Position numbers and translations under genes: made by a program
Notes under the pieces: model-generated
The model's input: only the letters and a program-made list of their open reading frames with translations
What the model was told of the DNA's origin: nothing
The model's database searches: none
Part shown: positions 15,673-22,142 of the stretch, piece by piece
Layout: the number at the start of each line of letters is the position of its first letter
How positions within the stretch are numbered: position 1 is the stretch's first letter
Assembly: GCA_002339015.1 (NCBI GenBank)
Contig: DDJC01000050.1
Location: 1 to 25,937 of the forward strand
DNA length: 25,937 bases
Direction of reading: 5' to 3'
DNA from: Burkholderiales bacterium UBA1834
GTDB lineage: Bacteria > Pseudomonadota > Gammaproteobacteria > Burkholderiales > Burkholderiaceae_C

Positions 15673-16611
15673 ATGAACGCCTTGAGCAACACCGCCCTGC
15701 ACCAGGCCGCACGCCAGTGGTTGGCCGATGGTACGCCCGCGCTGGTGGTGCGGGTGTGCGAAGTGCGAGGCTCCACCCCGCGTGAGACCGATGCGCGCAT
15801 GCTGGTATGTCTGGACGAAGCGCAAGGCACCATCGGCGGTGGCCACCTGGAGTGGCAGGCCATCGCGATGGCCCGACAGGCCTTGCGCGAGCATGCCCAC
15901 GGATCGAACGCCGTTGCGCAAGGCAGGAAACTCGCCGCCTGGACACACACCTTCGCGCTCGGCCCCACGCTGGGCCAGTGCTGCGGCGGTGTCGTCGTAC
16001 TGGCCTTCGAGCCATTGAATTGCGAAGCGTTGATGAACTGGCCGACCGTGGCCCCGCGCTTTCGGCTGGACCTGCACGGCGCCGGCCACGTGGGCCAGGC
16101 CATCGTCAAGCTGCTGGCCGACATCGACTGCGAAGTGCGCTGGATCGACCAGCGCCTGGACGATTCACCGCAAGCACTGCCCGGGGACGAAGCGACGCTG
16201 GGCCTGCCCACCGGCCAGGAGCTGGGCGCCCTGCCACCACACATCCGCTGTCTGCCCACGGAGGATGCCGCCGCCGAGGTGGCCCATGCGCCCCCCGCCA
16301 GCCTGCACCTGGTGCTCACGCACCGGCATGACCTGGACCTGGCCATCGTCGACGCGCTGCTGCGCCGCGACGATGTCCGACAAGGCCGCGCGTGGGTGGG
16401 CCTGATCGGCTCGCGCACCAAACGCGCCGCCTTCGAGCACCGCCTTCAGGCACGCGGCCATGCGCCCGACCTGATTGCCCGCATTGCCTGCCCCTTTGGC
16501 CTGCCGGGCATCGTCGGCAAGGAGCCTGCGGTGATCGCCGTGTCGGTGGTGGCGCAGCTGCTGCAACGCGCACCGCCCACAACCGACCAAGAGCCCCACA
16601 ACCCCGCATGA
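15673..16611 (+). CDS. xdhC: Xanthine dehydrogenase accessory protein XdhC
   Basis: The 312-residue protein binds molybdenum cofactor, protects its sulfurated form and delivers it to XdhB (known role of XdhC). The N-terminal XdhC/CoxI domain shows VCEVRGSTPRE, GTIGGGHLEW and LGQCCGG, where the two Cys are candidate cofactor contacts. The C-terminal Rossmann-like domain shows LHGAGHVGQAIVKLL, LIGSRTKRAAFEHRL and PFGLPGIVGKEPAVIAVSVVAQLL, the hallmark ending of the family. It starts 84 bases after xdhB with a weak Shine-Dalgarno; that spacer contains only short GCATG-type repeats. Its stop overlaps the next start by four bases. Confidence 0.95.
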   Translation: MNALSNTALHQAARQWLADGTPALVVRVCEVRGSTPRETDARMLVCLDEAQGTIGGGHLEWQAIAMARQALREHAHGSNAVAQGRKLAAWTHTFALGPTLGQCCGGVVVLAFEPLNCEALMNWPTVAPRFRLDLHGAGHVGQAIVKLLADIDCEVRWIDQRLDDSPQALPGDEATLGLPTGQELGALPPHIRCLPTEDAAAEVAHAPPASLHLVLTHRHDLDLAIVDALLRRDDVRQGRAWVGLIGSRTKRAAFEHRLQARGHAPDLIARIACPFGLPGIVGKEPAVIAVSVVAQLLQRAPPTTDQEPHNPA

Positions 16612-18026
16612 GCGCACTGGACGACACCCCAACCCTGCTGATCAAGGACGCCGACTGCGTCGCCACGATGGACGACCATGGCACCGAATGGCGCCACGCC
16701 AGCGTGCTGATCCGGGGTGGCGAGATCATTGCGGCCGGTCCCACCGACACCCTGCCCGCCGCGCTGCTGGCCCGCGCCACGCGCACCATCGACGCGCGCG
16801 GCCACGTCGTTATCCCCGGCCTGGTGAACACGCACCACCACATGTTCCAGAGCCTGACGCGCGCCATCCCGGCTGCGCAGAACGCGGAGCTGTTCGGCTG
16901 GCTGCGCACGCTCTACCCGATCTGGTCGGGCCTGACACCGGACATGGTGCACATCTCCACGCAACTGGCCATGGCCGAGCTGCTGCACAGCGGCTGCACC
17001 ACCAGCAGCGATCACCTGTACCTCTATCCCAATGGCGTGCGCCTGGACGACAGCATCGAGGCGGCCAGGGCCATCGGCATGCGCTTCCATGCCAGCCGAG
17101 GCTCCATGAGCGTGGGCGAAAGCGACGGCGGACTGCCACCTGACCACCTGGTCGAACGCGAAGCCGACATCCTGCGCGAATCCCAACGCCTGATCGACAC
17201 GCACCACGACAGCGATCGCCTCGCAATGGTGCGCATCGCCCTGGCACCGTGCTCGCCGTTCTCGGTGAGCCCCGATTTGATGCGCGAATCCGCCGTGCTG
17301 GCACGTGCGGCCAACCGGGGCGTGCGACTGCATACCCACCTGGCGGAGAATGACCACGACGTGGCCTACAGCCTGGAGCGTTTCAAGCTGACCCCCACCG
17401 AGTACGCTGAATCACTGGGATGGCTGGGCGATGATGTGTGGCACGCTCACTGCGTCAAGCTCGATGAACACGGCGTCAGCCGCTTCGCTGCCACCCGCAC
17501 AGGTGTGGCGCATTGCCCGTGCAGCAACATGCGCCTAGCCTCCGGCATCGCGCCCGTGCGGCGCATGGTGAACGCCGGCGTGCCGGTGGGGCTGGGCGTG
17601 GACGGCTCAGCCAGCAACGACGCCGGCCACCTGTTGGCCGAAGCGCGCCAGGCCATGCTGCTGGCGCGCGTGGGCCGCAGCCTGGCGCCCTTCGGCTGTG
17701 ATCACGGCCCCTCGGACATGAGCGCGCGCGATGCGCTGCGCCTGGCCACGCGTGGCGGCGCCGAGGTGCTGGGGCGTGATGACATCGGGCAGATCAAGCC
17801 CGGCATGGCGGCCGACCTGGCCATCTTCGACCTGCGCACCCTGGCGATGGCAGGGGGCGCGGTGCACGACCCGGTGGCTTCGCTGCTGTTCTGCCACAGC
17901 GTCAGCACGGCGTGGACCATCGTCAACGGCCGTGTTGTGGCCGACCATGGCGAGCTCACATTGATCGATCAAGGACCGATGGTGGAGAAGCACAACAAGC
18001 TGGCCAGTCAACTGGCCGGCATCTGA
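16608..18026 (+). CDS. 8-oxoguanine deaminase-like amidohydrolase (AtzB/TrzN-type family)
   Basis: The 472-residue zinc amidohydrolase has the metal ligands of the chlorohydrolase/deaminase group: PGLVNTHHHMFQSLTR (HxH pair), LHTHLAENDHD, WHAHCVKLDEHG, HCPCSNMRLASG and GLGVDGSASNDAGHLL (Asp ligand). The FQSLTRAIPAAQN and GWL..LYP.W.GLT stretches fit the group containing Pseudomonas PA0142, characterised as 8-oxoguanine deaminase, and proteins labelled hydroxydechloroatrazine ethylaminohydrolase. In this purine operon 8-oxoguanine deaminase is much more likely, because its product is urate and feeds PuuD directly. The start overlaps the xdhC stop (ATGA), so the two are coupled; the longer upstream open frame is not used. 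It converges with the GFA-domain gene, 12 bases away. Substrate assignment is inferred from family and context. Confidence 0.9.
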   Translation: MSALDDTPTLLIKDADCVATMDDHGTEWRHASVLIRGGEIIAAGPTDTLPAALLARATRTIDARGHVVIPGLVNTHHHMFQSLTRAIPAAQNAELFGWLRTLYPIWSGLTPDMVHISTQLAMAELLHSGCTTSSDHLYLYPNGVRLDDSIEAARAIGMRFHASRGSMSVGESDGGLPPDHLVEREADILRESQRLIDTHHDSDRLAMVRIALAPCSPFSVSPDLMRESAVLARAANRGVRLHTHLAENDHDVAYSLERFKLTPTEYAESLGWLGDDVWHAHCVKLDEHGVSRFAATRTGVAHCPCSNMRLASGIAPVRRMVNAGVPVGLGVDGSASNDAGHLLAEARQAMLLARVGRSLAPFGCDHGPSDMSARDALRLATRGGAEVLGRDDIGQIKPGMAADLAIFDLRTLAMAGGAVHDPVASLLFCHSVSTAWTIVNGRVVADHGELTLIDQGPMVEKHNKLASQLAGI

Positions 18027-18038
18027 GCGCACAGGAGC

Positions 18039-18476
18039 TCAAACACCCGCCTCGTGGTGCGGGGTGCCGTCCTCATCGTCAGCCCACCACGGCGCACGCG
18101 AGGCCCAGTGCATGTGCAGCCCCACGCGGCTGCCGAAATCACCGTCGAGCAACCCCGCTCGCAGGCGCAACATACCGGGCAACGAGGCACGCCTGCTGAA
18201 CAACGGTGACCCACAGCGCCGGCAGAAGCAGCGCTGCTTGTCGTCAGACGAATCGTAGACCTGGACCAAATCCTCGCCACTCAGCCAGTGCAGCTGGCTG
18301 GCCTGGATGGGCACATTGGTCGCGAAGGGGCCGCCCTGTGCGCGCCGGCACTGCCCGCAATGGCAGACCTGGATGGGCGGCAGCGCACCGCTCACGGTGA
18401 AACGGATACCGCCGCACAGGCAGCTTCCCTGATGGATACGCGCCAGCTCGGATGGCGGCAAAAGCTCGGTGCTCAT
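18039..18476 (-). CDS. GFA/CENP-V domain zinc protein of unknown role
   Basis: The 145-residue protein has the GFA fold pattern: GSCLCGGIRF (C19, C21), VCHCGQCRRAQGG (C38, C40, C43) and CFCRRCGSPLF (C83, C85, C88). These are the zinc-binding cysteines of the family, so it should bind one structural and one catalytic-type zinc. GFA proteins were first named for glutathione-dependent formaldehyde activation, but most members have no proven activity. It starts 27 bases after puuD in the same direction and is likely co-transcribed with uraH and puuD. The association with urate oxidation could be accidental. I give no function. Confidence 0.88.
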   Translation of the reverse strand: MSTELLPPSELARIHQGSCLCGGIRFTVSGALPPIQVCHCGQCRRAQGGPFATNVPIQASQLHWLSGEDLVQVYDSSDDKQRCFCRRCGSPLFSRRASLPGMLRLRAGLLDGDFGSRVGLHMHWASRAPWWADDEDGTPHHEAGV

Positions 18477-18503
18477 GCGCCAAGCCTACCCCACATCAGG
18501 CGC

Positions 18504-19865
18504 TCACTTCGGCGCGCCGGCCTGGTACCACTTGCCCAGCAGGGCACGCTCCGCATCGGTGATCTGCGTGGCGTTGTTCAGGGGCATGGTCTTGAGCACC
18601 GTGGCCTGCTGGTAGATCTGCTGTGCATGCTGGCTGACCAGCTCCGGCGTGTGCAGCATCACACCCTTGTTGGCAAGAGCCGCGCTGTGACACATCACGC
18701 AGCGCTGGTTCACGATGGCCTGCACCTGCTGGAACTGCGACAAGGATGCCGCAGGGGCCGCCACAACTTTTGCAGCAGAAGCGCCTTCGGCAGAAGTCGC
18801 AGAAGACGCAGAAGACGCAGAAGAGACCGCGTCAGCAGCCGAGGCACCCGATGCCGTCTGAGCAGGCAGCGCGACAAGTGCTGCAGGCGCCGCCGCACCC
18901 GCCTCCACCGGCGGCACCGGCCTGGGCGCCAGCCACACGGCCACGCCCAACAGCAGCACCACACCAGCCACGGCCCAATGCCACGGCGCTGGCTTGCCGG
19001 CCACTTCCGTCTTGTGGCGCGCCACGAAGAACTGACGGATCAGCGCACCGGCCAACATGATCAGCACGAGCACCAGCCAGTTGTCCTCATGGCTGTAGGC
19101 CCAGCTGTAGTGATTGCTCAGCATCGCGAACAGCACGGGCAGCGTGAAGTAGGTGTTGTGCACGCTGCGCTGCTTGCCGCGCTGGCCATGCACCGGGTCC
19201 ACCGGCTGGCCTGCCTTCATGGAGGCGATCACCTTGCGCTGACCCGGGATGATCCAGAAGAACACGTTGGCACTCATGCTCGTGGCCATCATGGCGCCCA
19301 CCAGCAGGAAGGCCGCACGGCCCGCGAACAGCTGGCAGGCCAGCCACGCCGCGAAGACCACGACGCCGAACAGCACCATGCCCACGACCTCGTCGCCCTT
19401 GGGGCCCTTGCCCAGGGTGCGACAGACCAGGTCGTAGATGATCCAGAAGCCGGCCAGGAAACCCAGCGCCGCCGCCACCGCCACACCGGCCGACCAGTCG
19501 TACACCGATTTGTCGATCAGGAAGGTGCCCGCGTTGAACAGGTAGATCACCGTGAACAAGGCGAAGCCCGTGAGCCAGGTGGAGTAGCTCTCCCAGTAGA
19601 ACCAGTGCAGGTTCTTGGGAATGGTCCGGGGCGCCCCCAGGTATTTCTGCGGGTTGTAGAACCCGCCGCCGTGCACGGCCCACAACTCACCACCAACGCC
19701 CTTCTCCTTCAGGGCCGGATCCGTGGGTGGCACCAGGCTGTTGTCCAGCATCACGAAGTAGAACGACGAGCCGATCCACGCGACCGCCACGATCACGTGC
19801 GCCCATTTCAGCAGCAGGTTGGCCCAATCGAGCGCATAGCCCATCAGGGGGGAGATCTCCATCAT
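18504..19865 (-). CDS. puuD: Urate hydroxylase PuuD, membrane protein with cytochrome c domain
   Basis: The 453-residue protein matches the integral-membrane urate oxidase family (PuuD). It begins with a membrane helix (LLLKWAHVIVAVAWIGSSFYFVMLD), has about seven or eight helices up to residue 320, and contains GGGFYNPQKY, HWFYWESYSTW and QRSVHNTYFTLPVLFAMLSNHY, conserved polar stretches likely to include the active site. An Ala/Ser-rich linker (about 325-375) leads to a C-terminal cytochrome c domain with CVMCH (389-393) and a candidate axial Met427 in TMPLNN. The enzyme oxidises urate to 5-hydroxyisourate and passes electrons to the respiratory chain instead of making hydrogen peroxide, which explains the absence of a soluble uricase. 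Two adjacent ATGs start the gene (19865, 19862). It is 15 bases after uraH. Heme attachment needs the cytochrome c maturation system. Confidence 0.95.
   Translation of the reverse strand: MMEISPLMGYALDWANLLLKWAHVIVAVAWIGSSFYFVMLDNSLVPPTDPALKEKGVGGELWAVHGGGFYNPQKYLGAPRTIPKNLHWFYWESYSTWLTGFALFTVIYLFNAGTFLIDKSVYDWSAGVAVAAALGFLAGFWIIYDLVCRTLGKGPKGDEVVGMVLFGVVVFAAWLACQLFAGRAAFLLVGAMMATSMSANVFFWIIPGQRKVIASMKAGQPVDPVHGQRGKQRSVHNTYFTLPVLFAMLSNHYSWAYSHEDNWLVLVLIMLAGALIRQFFVARHKTEVAGKPAPWHWAVAGVVLLLGVAVWLAPRPVPPVEAGAAAPAALVALPAQTASGASAADAVSSASSASSATSAEGASAAKVVAAPAASLSQFQQVQAIVNQRCVMCHSAALANKGVMLHTPELVSQHAQQIYQQATVLKTMPLNNATQITDAERALLGKWYQAGAPK
18791..18826 (-). repeat. 9-bp tandem repeat encoding the PuuD linker
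   Basis: Four near-identical 9-bp units of the form CAGAAGACG lie in frame, so unit gain or loss changes the linker by three residues. They encode part of the Ser/Ala-rich linker between the membrane part and the cytochrome c domain (SSASSASSATSA). Confidence 0.75.
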
Positions 19866-19880
19866 CTCGAACGCTTCCGG

Positions 19881-20324
19881 TCAACTGCCACGGTAGGTGG
19901 AATACGACCACGGGCTCACCAGCAGCGGCACGTGGTAATGCGATTGCGCATCGGCAACGCCGAAATCCAGCGGCACCTTGCCCAGGAAGGCCGGCGTGGG
20001 CAACGACGTGCCACGGGCACGGAAATAGCCTTCCACATCGAAGACCAGGCGGTAGCAGCCGACCTTGAAATCATCGCCACCGAGCAGGGGCCCGTCGATG
20101 CGGCCATCGTCGTTGGTGACGACGCTGCGCAGCGACAGCCAACGACCATGGGCGCAACCGTCGGACGAGGCTTCACGCACGTACAGCTCGATGTGCATGC
20201 CCACGGCGGGGCCACCGAGCACGGTGTCCAGCACGTGGGTCGTCAATCGACCAGAATGAGCCTTTGGCGTGCGATCAGGCGGGGCGTCGGGCTGGGAATT
20301 TGCTTGAGACACGAAAGGATCCAA
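19881..20324 (-). CDS. uraH: 5-hydroxyisourate hydrolase (transthyretin-like)
   Basis: The protein hydrolyses 5-hydroxyisourate, the PuuD product, to OHCU. The core starts at RLTTHVLDTVLGGPA (His30) and continues with DGRIDGPLL (Arg) and HYHVPLLVSPWSYSTYRGS, including the His131 and the C-terminal YRGS signature that define this family against vertebrate transthyretin. The core is about 120 residues; here about 25 polar residues precede it and there is no signal-peptide-like hydrophobic stretch. There is no ATG upstream of the core: the frame offers TTG at 20324 or GTG at 20312, and neither has a strong Shine-Dalgarno, so the exact start is uncertain. It is the first gene of the uraH-puuD-GFA unit and divergent from the GntR gene, sharing a 47-base spacer with the TGTATACA operator. 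Confidence 0.93.
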   Translation of the reverse strand: MDPFVSQANSQPDAPPDRTPKAHSGRLTTHVLDTVLGGPAVGMHIELYVREASSDGCAHGRWLSLRSVVTNDDGRIDGPLLGGDDFKVGCYRLVFDVEGYFRARGTSLPTPAFLGKVPLDFGVADAQSHYHVPLLVSPWSYSTYRGS

Positions 20325-20332
20325 TCACTGGG

Positions 20333-20360
20333 TTGCAAGCGGTTCACAAAACTGTATACA
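20333..20360 (+). promoter_or_regulatory. Putative sigma-70 promoter of the gntR-puuE operon
   Basis: TTGCAA (20333-20338) and TATACA (20355-20360) are separated by 16 bases. Transcription would start near 20367, only about five bases before the gntR ATG, so the message would be almost leaderless; no Shine-Dalgarno precedes the ATG. The -10 is part of the TGTATACA palindrome. Confidence 0.5.
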
Positions 20361-20361
20361 C
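20352..20361 (+). promoter_or_regulatory. Putative GntR operator (CTGTATACAC) at the gntR/uraH promoter
   Basis: CTGTATACAC, with the perfect palindrome TGTATACA at 20353-20360, overlaps the predicted -10 of gntR and lies 28 bases upstream of the divergent uraH start. The same 10-mer precedes the binding-protein gene at 5498-5507. Repression with relief by a pathway intermediate would be the simple model (inference). Confidence 0.6.
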
Positions 20362-20371
20362 TTTACCCACG

Positions 20372-21169
20372 ATGAGTGTCGCACGCAAGAAATCTGCCAC
20401 AAAGGCCACCGACGAGGTGGTTCAAACAACACGCGCTGCCGTGCGAGCCGTGTCATCCACATCCATGCCAGCCAACGAACCGGACGACGGGGCCCAGCCC
20501 TCGGGCTCCAGCACCGAACACATCGTGGTCGCGGTCACCCGTGCCATCGTCGAACACCGCCTGCTGCCCGGCGCCAAGCTGGTCGAGCAGAAGCTGGGGG
20601 ACCGCTTCGGCGTCTCGCGCACGATCGTGCGTCAGGCCCTGTTCAGACTGTCGCAGCTGAAACTCGTCCGGCTGGAACCTGCGCGCGGTGCGTTCGTGGC
20701 GGAACCGTCGATCGAAGAAGCGCGCGAGGTGTTCGCCGTGCGCCGCATGGTCGAAGGGCAGATGGTGCGCCAACTGATCGCGCGGCTCAAGCCGGCCGAC
20801 CTGCGCCTGCTCAAGGCCCACGTGAAGGAAGAGCGCCAGGCGGTCGAACGCATCGACGTGGCCACGCGCACCAAGCTGCTGTTCGACTTCCATGTGCGCA
20901 TGGCCGAGGTGCTGGGCAACCAGGTGCTGGTCGAGCTGATCCAGGAGCTGGTCTCGCGCTGCTCGCTGATCACGCTGATGTACCAGTCGGCCGACGACGC
21001 CGAGGCCTCGAACGCCGAACACACCGACATCCTCGCCGCCATCGAGGCGCGCGATGCCGACAAGGCCGCTGCCTTGATCGACGAGCACCTGATGACGGTG
21101 GAACGCCAGCTCACCGAGCGCCGCCGGGTGCCCAGCCTGCGCCTCGAAGACGCCCTCGGCACGCCCTGA
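20372..21169 (+). CDS. GntR-family transcriptional regulator, FCD subfamily
   Basis: The 265-residue protein has a low-complexity N-terminal tail of about 45 residues and a GntR winged helix-turn-helix (about 48-112: AIVEHRLLPGAKLVEQKLGDRFGVSRTIVRQAL, then LVRLEPARGAFVAEPS). An all-helical FCD effector domain follows (from about 115), with the likely metal or ligand residues in LFDFHVRMAEVLGN, EHTDILAAIEARD and the late DEH. FCD regulators typically respond to small carboxylic acids, and an allantoin-pathway intermediate is plausible here. The ATG at 20372 is chosen because it follows the promoter directly; a downstream ATG at 20465 would still keep the helix-turn-helix. It leads the puuE operon (13-base gap) and is divergent from uraH. 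Confidence 0.92.
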   Translation: MSVARKKSATKATDEVVQTTRAAVRAVSSTSMPANEPDDGAQPSGSSTEHIVVAVTRAIVEHRLLPGAKLVEQKLGDRFGVSRTIVRQALFRLSQLKLVRLEPARGAFVAEPSIEEAREVFAVRRMVEGQMVRQLIARLKPADLRLLKAHVKEERQAVERIDVATRTKLLFDFHVRMAEVLGNQVLVELIQELVSRCSLITLMYQSADDAEASNAEHTDILAAIEARDADKAAALIDEHLMTVERQLTERRRVPSLRLEDALGTP

Positions 21170-21182
21170 TCCCTTCGCTTTC

Positions 21183-22142
21183 ATGACCACCTACGACAGC
21201 ACCCAGTCCTACCCCCGTGACCTGGTCGGTTACGGCAACAACCCGCCCCATGCCCGCTGGCCCGGCGGCGCGCGCATCGCTGTCCAGTTCGTGCTGAACT
21301 ACGAGGAAGGCGGCGAGAACCACATCCTGCATGGCGATCCGGGCTCCGAGCAGTTCCTCTCCGAGATCATCGGTGCGGCCAGCTTCCCGGCCCGCCACAT
21401 GAGCATGGATGGCATCTACGAATACGGCTCGCGCGCGGGCGTGTGGCGCCTGCTGCGCGAGTTTGAGCAGCGCGGCCTGCCGCTCACCGTGTTCGGCGTG
21501 TCCATGGCGCTGGAGCGCCATCCTGAACTGACGAAAGCCTTCGTCGACCTGGGCCACGAAATCGCCTGCCACTCCTGGCGCTGGATCCACTACCAGAACA
21601 TGGACGAGGCCACCGAGCGCGAGCACATCGAGCGCGGCACCGCCATCATCCGGCAGATGACCGGCGGGCTGTGGCCCCACGGCTGGTACACCGGCCGCGA
21701 CAGCCCCAACACGCGCCGCCTGCTGGCGGACCACGGCGGCTACGACTACGACAGCGACTACTACGGCGACGACCTGCCCTTCTGGATGACGGTCGCCAAA
21801 TCCGACGGCGGAAAGGCGCAGCAGCTGGTGATCCCCTACACGCTGGACGCCAACGACATGCGCTTCGCCTCGCCGCAGGGTTTCAACACCGGCGACCACT
21901 TCTTCGAGTACCTGCGCGACAGCTTCGACGTGCTGTATGCGGAAGGTGATCCGCAAGGGCTGGACCGCCCCAAGATGATGAGCATCGGCATGCACTGCCG
22001 CCTGCTGGGCCGGCCCGGCCGTTTCAAGGGCCTGCAGCGCTTCCTGGACCACGTGCAGTCGCACCGTGATGTCTGGGTCTGCCGCCGCATCGACATCGCC
22101 CGCCACTGGAAGACCACGCACCCATGCCCGCCCCTGCCCTGA
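21183..22142 (+). CDS. puuE: Allantoinase PuuE (polysaccharide deacetylase fold)
   Basis: The 319-residue protein matches PuuE, the metal-independent allantoinase that opens S-allantoin to allantoate. The N-terminal DLVGYGNNPPHARWPGGARIAVQFVLNYEEGGE is highly typical. The NodB-type barrel shows SMDGIYEYGSRAGVWRLL, LPLTVFGV, GHEIACHSWRWIHY and WYTGRDSPNTRRLL. It is unrelated to the AllB amidohydrolase family, so it needs no zinc centre (family knowledge). It starts 13 bases after the GntR gene without a clear Shine-Dalgarno, and its last 19 bases overlap the start of the uraD-allC gene, so translation of the two is probably coupled. Confidence 0.96.
   Translation: MTTYDSTQSYPRDLVGYGNNPPHARWPGGARIAVQFVLNYEEGGENHILHGDPGSEQFLSEIIGAASFPARHMSMDGIYEYGSRAGVWRLLREFEQRGLPLTVFGVSMALERHPELTKAFVDLGHEIACHSWRWIHYQNMDEATEREHIERGTAIIRQMTGGLWPHGWYTGRDSPNTRRLLADHGGYDYDSDYYGDDLPFWMTVAKSDGGKAQQLVIPYTLDANDMRFASPQGFNTGDHFFEYLRDSFDVLYAEGDPQGLDRPKMMSIGMHCRLLGRPGRFKGLQRFLDHVQSHRDVWVCRRIDIARHWKTTHPCPPLP

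Noticed and set aside
12556..16089. Very long open frame (1177 codons) on the minus strand across xdhA, xdhB and xdhC
   Set aside because: It lies antisense to three well-supported genes. Its translation is rich in His, Gln, Gly and Arg without any domain motif, as expected from the reverse frame of GC-biased codons.
16608..18026. Triazine (atrazine) degradation enzyme
   Set aside because: The family is shared with AtzB-type enzymes, but the operon position with xdhABC and the absence of other triazine genes favour 8-oxoguanine deaminase.
18288..20375. Long plus-strand open frame (695 codons) over puuD and uraH
   Set aside because: It is antisense to puuD and uraH, whose motifs (CVMCH, YRGS) are unambiguous. 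Its product is low-complexity His/Arg/Gln-rich sequence.
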